A stretch of DNA of 64,000 nucleotides from Nonomuraea typhae (GTDB lineage Bacteria; Actinomycetota; Actinomycetes; Streptosporangiales; Streptosporangiaceae), in assembly GCF_009760925.1 (NCBI RefSeq), contig NZ_VRLV01000026.1:1-64000 (forward strand), written 5' to 3'. Below are positions 49,612-59,084 of this stretch, in pieces. The notes below the pieces were generated by a model. It was not told where the DNA came from. It did not search any database and saw only the letters and a list, made by a program, of their open reading frames with translations. The translations under genes were made by a program, and so were the position numbers. Numbering within the stretch: position 1 is the first letter of the stretch; each line of letters starts with the position of its first letter.

Positions 49612-50931
49612 ATGCCATTAGCACCGTTAAGGGAATCCTCCGACCGACATCGAGGAAGATCCGCGATGCTCGTGGGAGCATGCGTGCTCACCGTCATCAC
49701 AGCAACAACGCTGCTGGTTTCCTTCCGCGGCTCCGATGCAGACCGCGTGACGACAGGAAGTTCAATAGGAGCTTCTCCTACCATCGCGCCAGCAGCGCAG
49801 GTGTGGCCCCAAGCCGTAGCGAAGATACCTGCCACGGCTCCCGACGGCTGGAAGTATCGGCCGATCACAGGCTTCGGGCCTGACGAGATCCTCCTGGCAG
49901 CTGAATCCTCCTTCGAGAAAACGGGACGCCTAGAGGTATTCAACGTCAAGACCGCCAAGAGTCGCATTCTTGCCAAAATGCCTGAGCCTGGCGGAGTAGA
50001 CAGTTACTTCGTGCAAGATGTAGCAGTCTCGCCCAAATATATAGCCTGGTGGGGTGCCACCCCGAATACAAACCAGCAGTGGGCAGATGTTTGGGTTATG
50101 CCCCGCTCTGGAGGAGTACCCTCAAAGGTCATCGAGACCAGCGGCATGACCGGTGATATCGAACGACTGGAGGTCCTCGAAGAAACGATCGTCTGGTCCG
50201 TTTCTTCTGGGGGCGTATATGAGATAGGTATCGCTGGAGGAGCTCCGCACAGGATCCTCGGAAGCGAGGGCTTGCATATACTCTCATGGCCGTGGGCCAC
50301 CGACGTTCCCAGGCATAGCACAGCCAGTTCCAAACAAACAAGGTTGGTAAATCTCGTCTCGGGGCAAGCGGCCCCGATCAGCGTACTATCCGATGCTCAG
50401 GGTATACGGTGCACTCCAGTATGGTGCAGCTTCGCGTCCAATTCTGGAGAGCTGAATATCCAGCCACAGACTGCTGCACCGAGACAGGTCCTGGGCATGA
50501 TACGTACACGCCAAGGAATGGAGCCGCTCGGTAACGACTTCGGGCTCATAAGAGGACGCTCAGGTAAGTCGCAGTCAACATCAGACGCCTCTCAAGAAGA
50601 AGAATTCTCCGCTATACTATTTCACCCACCAAGTGGAGCGGTTGGCGGTGTCGGCACTGAGTCCGGGTTCTCCTTCGGAGCTTCTTCATCGCTCGCCTCA
50701 GTTATCTACTGGGACGCGGATATAAAGCGGACACAGGTTTGCTCTCCAGCGGCAGGTTCAACCGCCCCTCAAGTTCCTGCCGAGGAGACCGGCTCAAGCA
50801 CGACACACGAATCTAAAGCTGAACCTCAACGGCCCGTGCCCAGCCTTGATCCTGGCGCTAGACGCTGTGGGACCAGATTCGTTGGCGGTGGTGAGGAACT
50901 TACTGTCCTCAACCTCGCTGCGATTCGCTGA
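49612..50931 (+). CDS. Membrane-anchored protein with WD/beta-propeller-like repeats
   Basis: A 439-residue protein. One N-terminal helix (MLVGACVLTVITATTLLVSF) anchors it. The rest reads as repeated short strands (GFGPDEILLAAESSFEKTGR, YIAWWGATPNTNQQWADVWV, and VWSVSSGGVYEIGIAGGAPH), suggesting a beta-propeller. It lies 50 bp after the secreted protein. Role unknown; it could bind surface ligands. Confidence 0.65.
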   Translation: MPLAPLRESSDRHRGRSAMLVGACVLTVITATTLLVSFRGSDADRVTTGSSIGASPTIAPAAQVWPQAVAKIPATAPDGWKYRPITGFGPDEILLAAESSFEKTGRLEVFNVKTAKSRILAKMPEPGGVDSYFVQDVAVSPKYIAWWGATPNTNQQWADVWVMPRSGGVPSKVIETSGMTGDIERLEVLEETIVWSVSSGGVYEIGIAGGAPHRILGSEGLHILSWPWATDVPRHSTASSKQTRLVNLVSGQAAPISVLSDAQGIRCTPVWCSFASNSGELNIQPQTAAPRQVLGMIRTRQGMEPLGNDFGLIRGRSGKSQSTSDASQEEEFSAILFHPPSGAVGGVGTESGFSFGASSSLASVIYWDADIKRTQVCSPAAGSTAPQVPAEETGSSTTHESKAEPQRPVPSLDPGARRCGTRFVGGGEELTVLNLAAIR

Positions 50932-51059
50932 ACCTCTCTGAGGGATGTCCCGGGGGGAGTGTTCAGCGCCGCGAAGGGCTCTGGCCCGTATTCGGTGGTG
51001 GCGTTGAGTGATCTTCAATGCAGCAAGATTGCGCCTGCCGAAAATTCCGTCCGTGCAGA

Positions 51060-52161
51060 TCAAGCGGCGTGTGAGTATTCGTGGAGGATTCCGCCGAGCC
51101 GGTCGCGTCGGCGGACGTTCAGGGCGATGAGGCGCGCCGGTTCGGTGATCGGGTCGGGGACGGCGCGGAGTGGTGCCGCCTGGTCGAGGGCCTGATGAGC
51201 GCGATGCTCGTTGTAGAAGCGTTCGTACTCGGCCAGGGCGTGGCGTAGGTGACGTTCGTTCCAGATCAGGCAGCGGTCCAGGAGTTCGCGGCGGCAGGTC
51301 TGCACCCCACCGTTCCATGACGGAGTTCATTCGCGGCATCCGGATACCGGTGAGCACGGTCTGGATGCCGGCTTCGGCGAGGATCTCGTTCACGAGTGCG
51401 GGGAACTTGCCGTCCCGGTCGCGGATCAGGAAGCGTGCCTGGCAGCTCACGTCCTCCAGGTCCATGACGAGGTTTCTCATCGCCTGGCTGACCCAGCCCG
51501 CGGTCGGATGGGCGGTGGTGCCGAGCACACGAATACGCCTGGTGGCGTGCTCGATGACGGCCAGGATGTACTGGCGCTGCCCGGTAAGGGTGACGGTCTC
51601 GATGAAATCGCAGGCCAAGAGCGCGTCGGCTTGCGAGCGCAGGAAGTCGGCCCAGGTGGTGGAGGCTCTCTCGGGTGCTGGATCGATGCCTTCCTGCTTG
51701 AGGATCTCCCAGACCGTGGACGGCGCGACCTTGATGCCGAGCGTGGCGAGCTCGCCGTGCACCCGCCGATATCCCCAGGCCGGGTTCTCCCGGACGAGAC
51801 GCAGGACGAGGGCGCGGATGGAGCGGACCGTGGACGGGCGCCCTCGCCGCTTCGGCCGGCAGGGTCCGGGCATGCTGCCGTTTCACGATTTCGCGGTGCC
51901 AGCGCAGGATGGTGTCCGGGCGGACGACAAGCCGGAGTCGACACAAGACTGCGCGGGAAGCGAGGTCAGAAGTGCCGCCAGGAAGAGGCGGTCTTCGGAG
52001 GTGAATCTCACCCGTACATCGGTGCCGAGCTGTCGTTGCAGGATCATGACCTGGTGACGCAGAGCGAGAATCTCGACATCCTTGTCACGATCGCTCATCG
52101 GCAGTAACCGCAAGGCGGCGAAGGCGTTCGTGACGGCCAGATAGGCCAGACGAGGAAGCAC
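51060..52161 (-). pseudogene. Degenerate IS transposase (integrase core) with three frameshifts
   Basis: Fragments in different frames read in order: LPRLAYLAVTNAFAALRLLP from 52161, then VVRPDTILRWHREIVKRQHA, then RPSTVRSIRALVLRLVRENP and AWGYRRVHGEL, then, after an extra G in GGTGGGG near 51300, TCRRELLDRCLIWNERHLRH. Together they form an rve-type transposase with DDE residues (LLACDFIETV, LIRDRDGKF, NSVMERW). Three frameshifts make it inactive. Its left end cuts into the lanthipeptide dehydratase gene. Confidence 0.75.
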
Positions 52162-53695
52162 AAACGATCATCATGCCGCACCGGTGCTCCTCCACGGACG
52201 GGTAGAGACCGTCCATGCCATCTGCGGGCTCCGCGAGGCCATGACCTGCCCGGACAGGATTGTCGGCAGACGCAGAGTGCACCCGGATGCCGACCTCCAG
52301 ATGCGGCGGCCGGCGCAGAGCCTCGTCGCCTTCCAGGGCGGTGATCAGCGTCTCGTCGAGGGCGATTTCTTCCAGGCCGTCCAGCGCCGCTTGCTGGGCC
52401 AGGCCCAGCAGCAGGTGTTCGCGCTCCGACAGCACGGGCAAGGGCTCGGGAGTGAGGGTGCCGGGATAGCCGTCCGGCCAGCCGATCCCGGCGCCGGAGA
52501 CCATCTCCAGGACCGGGACGAGCGAGCCGATCCCGTACCGCTCGTAGAAGCGCTGATGGTAGTCGCGCCAAACGGCGACCCCAACGGGGAAGGCGGAGAG
52601 CCGTGTCAGCACCTCAGCGGCGCGTCCGACCTCTGCGGCGACCTCGGCCGGCAGGACGGCGTCGACGTCCAAGCGGCTGTCGATCGCCAACGGGTGCCTG
52701 CGCAGCCCGCAGGAGAGGGAACGCATCCGCTTGGAGGCTTCGCAACGCCGCGCCCTTGCCTCGCTTTCACTCTCACGTCTCGGGCCCGAATGCTGCTGGT
52801 TGTGCGGAGCGAGCAAGTCATGGATGCGGCCGAGTTCCTCGATGAGACCGGCTACCTCAACCACAGTGCCAGCACCCGCCCGGTGGAGCTCGGTGAGCAG
52901 GTGCACGAACGCGTCGGGAGTGGTGCCTGGTGCGTGCAGGCAGGTGATCAGCGCTCCATGGGCGACTAGCCCGTTCAGCATCGCCGCGATGTGGCTCGCG
53001 TCGGCGCCCGGGAAGCGGGTGTGGAGCTTGGCGGCCAGATTCTCATCCGGACCGGGCAACGGGCCGCCTCCATCGCCGCCTGCATGCCTACCGGGTAGTC
53101 CAGGCACGCCTCGGCGACTGGTCCTGACGGACCTCCCGCGCTTCGGTTAGGGACGATCAAACGGCCACCGCGGACCGTCACACTGGAATTCGCCACCACC
53201 TCCAGGCGAGCCACCACGCCCGGCAGGGCCTCCAGTCTCGCGGTCACCTGGGAGAGCCACTCGGCGTTCGCGCGCACCACCGGCTCGTGATGCTCTCCCC
53301 AGCGCAAGCTCAACCGCTGGCCGAACGTCGCTGTGCTGACCCCGGCCAGCAACCCCAACGGCGTCGGTCGGCGCATCCGTCTGAAATAGCGGGCCGTCGA
53401 CAGCACCGCACGCCGCACCTTCGGCGCTGGTGGTGCTGGGTCGGCGAGAAGCGCCCACACCTGATCGGCCAGGGCAGGGGTGGCGTGCTCCAACGCCTCC
53501 TCCACCTCGGCCGCCGTCCAGACAGCGCGCAGCCACTGTACCCACCCGGCCAACGCCTCGGCGGTGACCTCGCCCTCCACATCAGGCTCTGGCCCGGCGG
53601 GTGCCGCCACCTGGAGGCAGGCGGCGCGCAGCATGACAGTGCGCGCCGCCCTGTACCCGGTGGGGGAAGACTCTTTCCGACTCACCTGGTGCCTC
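52162..53695 (-). pseudogene. Lanthipeptide dehydratase (LanB-type) remnant
   Basis: GTG 53695 (GGAGG site) begins VSRKESSPTGYRAARTVMLR. RYFRRMRRPTPLGLLAGVST and RANAEWLSQVTARLEALPGV match the LanB glutamylation domain. Near 53045 the frame shifts, and the other frame continues AAKLHTRFPGADASHIAAML, then ALITCLHAPGTTPDAFVHLL. The sequence then diverges about 52270, where the transposase remnant begins. The C-terminal elimination domain is gone. The dehydratase cannot work as encoded. Confidence 0.7.
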
Positions 53696-53731
53696 CGTCT
53701 GCTCAGGGGATGGGGGTATGAGGGTTGATGC

Positions 53732-53866
53732 CTATGCCGCGCCGGTGACGCACGCACCACAGGTGCTGGTGCAACCGTCATCCGTCGGACTGACGTTGCC
53801 CTCGGGGTCGGCGAAGTCCAGAAGCTCGACGTTCAGCCGGAACGGATCGTTGATCAGGGTGGTCAC
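53732..53866 (-). CDS. FxLD-family lanthipeptide precursor
   Basis: A 44-residue peptide, VTTLINDPFRLNVELLDFAD, then PEGNVSPTDDGCTSTCGACV, then TGAA. The leader has the F-x-L pattern of FxLD precursors (FRLNVELL), and the core is Ser/Thr/Cys-rich with three cysteines, suited to lanthionine rings. GTG 53866 has a GGAGG site. Dehydratase gene follows 36 bp downstream. The precursor is intact while its enzyme is broken. Confidence 0.75.
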   Translation of the reverse strand: MTTLINDPFRLNVELLDFADPEGNVSPTDDGCTSTCGACVTGAA

Positions 53867-54229
53867 AAGGTCCTCCACTCAGTGGGGATGGCCGGCGCGG
53901 TGGAGCGCCGGAGTCGTCTTGCCACCCAAGGTCCTTTGGTTCGGGGTGGGCCTACGGCGGGGGCTTGTTGAGCTCCCTTCTGGCTGCGGCTGAGAGCAGG
54001 AGCCGGCGTCCACCGGGCGGTACCAGCTCGCCGATGCGACGGCTCGGTGGCGCTGTGCTCGACGATCGTGCGCTCATGTCCGCTGGCCTGGTGTTGGGCT
54101 TGCTGGTGCGGGTTTCGCTTCGGCGGCCCCGGCAGCGTGAGCGATGTTCCGAGAAGCAGTGGAGCCGCCAAACCTGAATATGTACCACATACTTCATAGT
54201 TGCCTGACCGGGAGAGGTCAATGAGTAAG

Positions 54230-54241
54230 TAGTACGTACTA
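54230..54241. promoter_or_regulatory. GntR-type operator palindrome
   Basis: TAGTACGTACTA, a perfect 12-bp palindrome just before the GntR gene, with an ATGTACCACAT half-site-like sequence 50 bp upstream. Typical of autoregulated GntR genes. The preceding 53867-54229 region shows no gene. Confidence 0.65.
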
Positions 54242-54257
54242 TCGGTAGGGTGAGGGT

Positions 54258-55022
54258 GTGACGAGCACAGCCAGCTACCGCCAGGTGGCCGACACCATCC
54301 GCCAATCCATCCACGACGGCCTTTACCCGCGCGGCTCGCTGTTGCCCAATGAAGACGTTCTGGCCACCGACCTCGGCGTTCACCGGGCCACGATCAACAA
54401 AGCGTTGAAGATCCTCAAGGCGGAGGGACTGCTCTACGTGCACATGGGGGTAGGGACCTACGTCCATAAGCTGCCACCTCTGCTGCGCGACGCCGCGGTA
54501 CGGCACAGCCGTGCGCACCGCGAACGCGACGGCGTACGGGGGGCGTTTGCCAGCGAACTCGAACAGCTCGGCTACACCATGGACAACCAGACCACCATCG
54601 GACCCGGCCGCCCACCCGCCGCCGTCGCCCAGGTGCTCGGCGTCGACCCCGACAGCGACAGCGTCATCATCCGGGCCCGGCGCATGTACGCCGAGGACTG
54701 GCCAATCCAGATCGTCACCACATACCTCCCATGCTCGATCGCGGACGGCACCCCGATGGCCGAACGTGACCCAGGCGTGGGCGGGATCAGCAGCCGCCTG
54801 GCCGAACTCGGCCACGCGCAGGCCGACATCCAAGAGGACATCGACGTCCGGCCGCCCACGTCCGAGGAAGCGCGGTTCCTTCGGATGACACCCGACCAGC
54901 GGGTGTACGAGGTCTTCCACATCGGGTCTACTGAGGACGATCGCGCGGTGAAGGTCAACATCTACGTCCTGCCGACCCACCAATGGCGGCTGCGCTACCG
55001 CTACCCGGTCGACCCTCGATGA
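54258..55022 (+). CDS. GntR/HutC-family regulator
   Basis: A 254-residue regulator. The winged helix is ASYRQVADTIRQSIHDGLYP, then NEDVLATDLGVHRATINKAL. The UTRA-type ligand domain covers residues about 100-250 (GVDPDSDSVIIRARRMYAED, then WPIQIVTTYLPC). It probably senses a small metabolite and controls neighbouring genes through the upstream palindrome. GTG 54258 is the natural start. Confidence 0.85.
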   Translation: MTSTASYRQVADTIRQSIHDGLYPRGSLLPNEDVLATDLGVHRATINKALKILKAEGLLYVHMGVGTYVHKLPPLLRDAAVRHSRAHRERDGVRGAFASELEQLGYTMDNQTTIGPGRPPAAVAQVLGVDPDSDSVIIRARRMYAEDWPIQIVTTYLPCSIADGTPMAERDPGVGGISSRLAELGHAQADIQEDIDVRPPTSEEARFLRMTPDQRVYEVFHIGSTEDDRAVKVNIYVLPTHQWRLRYRYPVDPR

Positions 55023-55152
55023 GTTGTCGTGGTCGATCCAGCCCCATACGAACATCGAACCTCCTTTGCCATCGGCATCCACCTGGTGCGGGAGCGCCGC
55101 CACGCCCACGAGGCGCCTCGGCATAGGTTCTGGCCATCACAGGCATGTGCCG

Positions 55153-55368
55153 CTACACATGAAGCAGCACCCAGACCAGGAGCAGGATGGCCACCACCAG
55201 GATGAAGAACCTGCGCTTGTGCGACTTCAGTAAGGCTTCCAGGACCGGCAGCGCGTCCGCCGTCCGCTTCAGGTCGGCCATGGCGCGCTTGCGGTCACCG
55301 AAGGCCACACCCAGCAGGAACCCGAGCGGCAGGGCGATGGCCAGGACGAGGGCTAAGCGAGGATCCAT
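55153..55368 (-). CDS. Small two-helix membrane protein
   Basis: About 71 residues from ATG 55368: MDPRLALVLAIALPLGFLLG and, near the end, RRFFILVVAILLLVWVLLHV. The two hydrophobic segments flank a charged loop. Unknown function. An in-frame start at 55437 would only add a non-hydrophobic leader. Confidence 0.5.
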   Translation of the reverse strand: MDPRLALVLAIALPLGFLLGVAFGDRKRAMADLKRTADALPVLEALLKSHKRRFFILVVAILLLVWVLLHV

Positions 55369-55462
55369 AGCCGGATACCGGCACGTCCCGCCGGCGAGGC
55401 AGCTGGGGCGTCCCGGCCCCGATGGGAGCTCCTCCATGCCTGCTCCATCACTCTCGCTCCTC

Positions 55463-56128
55463 TCATAGGTGGATGGCCCGGCTTCCGAGGCTGGGCTGCG
55501 GCTCGTGACCCACGAGCCTGGTCCGCACCCGAATGCACGCGGTGCCCCGACTGGCCTCCTCTGGCCGACACGACTCCCACTGCCCGGCTGACCTGCGGAA
55601 GTAGCGGACGTCCAAGCGCGCTGGCTCTGCCACTTCCCGCCCTTGGGCTGCCAGATCGCGGACGAACTGTTCTCCGAGCGAGGTGAGCGCTACCCGCGCA
55701 GACTCCTCGGGCCCTCGGTCCGCAACGACGTCGAAGACCAGCTCAAGCACCTGACTGTCTGTTCGCCAAGACGCGTCGGGCGCGGGCAGAACCTTCCACT
55801 CGATTGCTGGCGACTGTGACGTTGGAGAGCTTGGTGGGGGTGGCGGGTAGCCCCGGCGGGCGAGGGCCGTGGAAGGCTGGCGCTCCTGACCTTCAGCCGC
55901 AGACGGTCGCGCCAGCGGCTGGACGCCAAGGGGCGGGCAGTCGGGCGCGATGCGTGGCGGGAGGCCTTGGGAGGCCAGGAGCATGATCGCGTTCATGGGG
56001 CCTGCCTGTGAATCGGAGGGTGCGACTGGGGGAGGTGGCGACGGCTGCCCGGGAGTCGACCCCGGGGGCGGGTCGACTCGTACCGCAACGGGGTGGGCTG
56101 CGGAGACCAGGCAGCCGTGCGTCTTCAT
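55463..56128 (-). CDS. Hypothetical protein, end of methyltransferase operon
   Basis: A 221-residue protein. A Pro-rich N-terminal half is followed by a globular C-terminal domain, WKVLPAPDASWRTDSQVLEL, then VVADRGPEESARVALTSLGE and RLDVRYFRRSAGQWESCRPE. ATG 56128 overlaps the upstream gene by 4 bp. No family recognised. Confidence 0.5.
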   Translation of the reverse strand: MKTHGCLVSAAHPVAVRVDPPPGSTPGQPSPPPPVAPSDSQAGPMNAIMLLASQGLPPRIAPDCPPLGVQPLARPSAAEGQERQPSTALARRGYPPPPPSSPTSQSPAIEWKVLPAPDASWRTDSQVLELVFDVVADRGPEESARVALTSLGEQFVRDLAAQGREVAEPARLDVRYFRRSAGQWESCRPEEASRGTACIRVRTRLVGHEPQPSLGSRAIHL

Positions 56129-56451
56129 CGCCGTCCCACCTCGTGAGGCTGGGCGGCGATGAGTTCGGTGAAGCGGGCGGTGATTAATCGGGCCGAGGCG
56201 CCCGCGTTGGCGATCGGGGCGGTGTGGTACATCCATCGCCCGTTCTGCTCTATCTCACCGCTCCACCAATGCCACAGCGAGCTGTGTCCATAGACGACCA
56301 GCATCCCCTCGACGAGCAGGACCGCCACGTCCCCCATGATGTGCACCCTGGAGACGAGTCTGTGCGCGGTGTAGAGCTCGGTATGGAGCTGATGGGCGAC
56401 CCTGTCGACGGGGGACAGCTCATCGGGAAATGAGACGTACAGGCCGGACAT
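56125..56451 (-). CDS. Hypothetical protein
   Basis: A 108-residue protein, MSGLYVSFPDELSPVDRVAH, then VHIMGDVAVLLVEGMLVVYG and SSLWHWWSGE. The alternating beta/aromatic pattern looks globular. The start overlaps the next upstream stop. Part of a four-gene minus-strand operon with the methyltransferase. Confidence 0.6.
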   Translation of the reverse strand: MSGLYVSFPDELSPVDRVAHQLHTELYTAHRLVSRVHIMGDVAVLLVEGMLVVYGHSSLWHWWSGEIEQNGRWMYHTAPIANAGASARLITARFTELIAAQPHEVGRR

Positions 56452-56735
56452 CAGGCCGCCTCTCTGGACATGATCTTCTGCCACAGCTCCTCGGCATCCT
56501 TCTCGCTGCCCATCGGGCCGTCGAAGATGGCGACCTCACCGGCGTCGCCCCTCATGAAACGGCGCACCCAGTGGAGGCCGGCGCGGGCACACAGCTCGTA
56601 CAGGACGCCATCGATTCGCCTGTTCTTGACGACGCGGGGGGAGCGATCGAACCGTGCAGGGTTCACCTCGGTCCACTCGACGTGCACTACGGGCTCGTCG
56701 TCCAGGTCGTCATCGTCCATCCATGGTGTGGCCAT
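56451..56735 (-). CDS. Hypothetical protein
   Basis: A 94-residue protein, MATPWMDDDDLDDEPVVHVE, then VLYELCARAGLHWVRRFMRG. Acidic N-terminus, helical C-terminus (GSEKDAEELWQKIMSREAA). It lies 4 bp after the methyltransferase stop and overlaps the next gene by one base. Confidence 0.6.
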   Translation of the reverse strand: MATPWMDDDDLDDEPVVHVEWTEVNPARFDRSPRVVKNRRIDGVLYELCARAGLHWVRRFMRGDAGEVAIFDGPMGSEKDAEELWQKIMSREAA

Positions 56736-56739
56736 GCCC

Positions 56740-57564
56740 TCACCTGCCCTCTGCCGGAGCGGGGCCGAACCTGGCCACGGCGGCCAGGCAGTGCGCCGGT
56801 CCTACTTCGTCCTTGAGCTCATGCCGCGGTCGCCACTGGGAGGCTTCGACCAGGCCGGGCTCCAGCAGCTCGAACCCGTCCAAGAAGCCAGCAATCGCCT
56901 CGATACTGCGCGGGTAGATGGCCGCGATCTTGGCGTAGGCCGCGACCCCCTCCCCCAGCAAGTCGCGGGGCAGTAAATCGCCGCGCGCATGCGTGAAGAT
57001 CACAAACCCTCCGGCCGAGCAGCGGTCGACATAGCGGCGCAGGACCGCGCCCGGGTCGTCCTGATCAGTCCAGAAGTGGGCGATCGCCGCCGCGATGACC
57101 GCCACCGGCAGGTCGAAGTCCACCAGCCTGGACGCCTCAGCTAGAACGACGTCGGAGTCGCGAACGTCGGCCTCCACCATGATCGCGCTGTCCTCGGCCT
57201 CCAGCAGTGCGCGGCCGTGCACGGCGACCTGGCGGTCGTTATCGACGTAGACCACGCGCGGGTCATCCTGGACCTGGCGAGCGATCTCCAAGGTGGTCGA
57301 CCCCGTAGTTGAGGGCAGCCCGCACCCGAGGTTGAGGAACTGGCGAACGCCATGCTCGCTGGCGGCGTGGATGGCGCGAGGGACGAAGGCCGCGTTGGCC
57401 AGCGCGGCCTTTTGAAGCTGAGGGAGGATGCCGAGAAGCTCGTCCACCACGGCGTCCTCGTCGAGGTAGTGCTCCTTCCCCTTCAGGAAGCCGTCGTAGG
57501 TGCGCGCGATGCTGGGTTGCTTCGCGAGAGGAGTCATCCCTGCGGAGGCTTGATTCTCGGTCAT
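56740..57564 (-). CDS. SAM-dependent methyltransferase, PF04672 (DUF574)
   Basis: A 274-residue relative of the protein at 44003: PSIARTYDGFLKGKEHYLDE, FLNLGCGLPSTTGSTTLEIA, VVYVDNDRQVAVHGRALL and IFTHARGDLLPRDLLGEGV. It is divergent from an Xre-TPR gene, as at 43737/44003. It heads an operon with three small genes. Substrate unknown. Confidence 0.85.
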   Translation of the reverse strand: MTENQASAGMTPLAKQPSIARTYDGFLKGKEHYLDEDAVVDELLGILPQLQKAALANAAFVPRAIHAASEHGVRQFLNLGCGLPSTTGSTTLEIARQVQDDPRVVYVDNDRQVAVHGRALLEAEDSAIMVEADVRDSDVVLAEASRLVDFDLPVAVIAAAIAHFWTDQDDPGAVLRRYVDRCSAGGFVIFTHARGDLLPRDLLGEGVAAYAKIAAIYPRSIEAIAGFLDGFELLEPGLVEASQWRPRHELKDEVGPAHCLAAVARFGPAPAEGR

Positions 57565-57758
57565 CCGGGGGTTCCTTCGCTGAAGGAGTTGGTGTCCAGG
57601 TGTGGGCGAGCACCCTCCACCTTCAGCCCGCCCGCATACGGCGGGAACGCCAGATAGGCGGGGCAGTCAAGGGGCAGATGAGGGGCAGATAGGCGGGCGT
57701 CGCCTGGCCGGTCTGTGCGACGATGCGGCTGCATGCCACTCTGCGGGAGGAGCAGCTC

Positions 57759-59084
57759 ATGCCCGGCGCGAACCAGGCGCTCCGAACGGCACGGGTGAGA
57801 CTTGACTCCACGGCCGCACCCGGCCAGCCCACCAGCCACCAGGAACTGGCTGACCTCGTCAACGCCTGGATCTACCAGCGCTACCGGCGGATGAGCTGCC
57901 TGACCGCGAACTACATCGGCAAACTCGAACGCGGCGTCGTCGGTTGGCCGCAGGCAGACTATCGGGAGGCGCTGCGGGCGATCCTGCATGCCGACACCGA
58001 CGCCGACCTTGGTTTCCGGCGCCCGGTACGAAGCACGAGCGCAGCCGCTGTACGGGAGGAGGGGGATGTGAACCGCAAGGCGTTCTTCCGGACCGCGCTC
58101 GGCGCCGCCGTCTCCCTTCCGATGACCGAGCTTGCTCAGCTCAGCCAGCAGGTCGAGGTGCCGACGACGGTGCGGCCGACGGACATTCACGAGCTGCGCG
58201 TCCTGGCTGGCGTCTTCTCCGCTTGGGATCACACCTACGGCGGCAGCCTGATCCGCGAAGCCCTCTACGCCCAGTTGCGGTACTCGATCTCCCTGCTCAA
58301 GCACGCCTCCTGTCCACGACCCCTGCACGGCGAGCTGTATACGGCGGTCGGCTGGCTGGCTCATACCGGTGCCGCGATGGCGTTCGACGCCTTCGCCCAC
58401 GACGACGCCCGGGACATGTTCTCCTTCGCGTTGTTCTGCGCGGAGGAAGCCCAAGACTGGCACCTGCGGGCCAAGATCCTTTCGCTGATGGCGCGGCAAG
58501 CTATCTGGTGTGAGGACGCCGACCACGGGCTGACTCTCGTCGAGCTCGCCCTGGTACGAGCCGACCGGCTCACCCCTGCCGAACGGGCCATGCTGTACAC
58601 GGCGCGTGCCCGCGCTACCGCCAAGCTCGGCATGCTGGAAGAGACGCTGGAATCCATCGGTCGTGCCGATGACCAGTTCACCCGCATCCGCCCAGCCGAT
58701 GAGGCGCCGTGGATGCGCTACTACGACGCCGCCCAGCACGCAGGCGACACCGGGCACGCCCTGTACGACCTGGCCCTCCTGGTGGACCGCCGCTACACGG
58801 CCGAGGCCAGTCATCGGCTGTCCTCTGCTGTCGCCGGACATAGCGCCCAGTACGTTCGCTCCCGCGCGACCAGCGGTATCAAGCTCGCCTCCTTGATCAT
58901 GGCGACTGGAGACCCACAGGAGGCAGCCGAGATCGGCCTACGCGCGACGATCGACGCGGGCCGGGTCCGCTCCTGCCGAACCCGAGACACCATGAGCCAG
59001 CTGAGCCGCCTGGCCGTTCCGCATGAGCGGTTGACGCCAGTGGCCGAGCTTCGGCACCAGATCCGGACGGTGACCTGCACGTGA
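57759..59084 (+). CDS. Xre-like regulator with TPR domain
   Basis: A 441-residue protein. The N-terminus has a helix-turn-helix, HQELADLVNAWIYQRYRRMS, then LTANYIGKLERGVVGWPQAD. After FFRTALGAAVSLPMTELAQL comes a helical repeat domain (LYTAVGWLAHTGAAMAFDAF, SLMARQAIWCEDADHGLTLV). ATG 57759 has a GGGAGGAG site; ATG 57723 lacks it. It overlaps the phosphotransferase gene by 4 bp, repeating the pairing seen at 7317/6407. Confidence 0.85.
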   Translation: MPGANQALRTARVRLDSTAAPGQPTSHQELADLVNAWIYQRYRRMSCLTANYIGKLERGVVGWPQADYREALRAILHADTDADLGFRRPVRSTSAAAVREEGDVNRKAFFRTALGAAVSLPMTELAQLSQQVEVPTTVRPTDIHELRVLAGVFSAWDHTYGGSLIREALYAQLRYSISLLKHASCPRPLHGELYTAVGWLAHTGAAMAFDAFAHDDARDMFSFALFCAEEAQDWHLRAKILSLMARQAIWCEDADHGLTLVELALVRADRLTPAERAMLYTARARATAKLGMLEETLESIGRADDQFTRIRPADEAPWMRYYDAAQHAGDTGHALYDLALLVDRRYTAEASHRLSSAVAGHSAQYVRSRATSGIKLASLIMATGDPQEAAEIGLRATIDAGRVRSCRTRDTMSQLSRLAVPHERLTPVAELRHQIRTVTCT

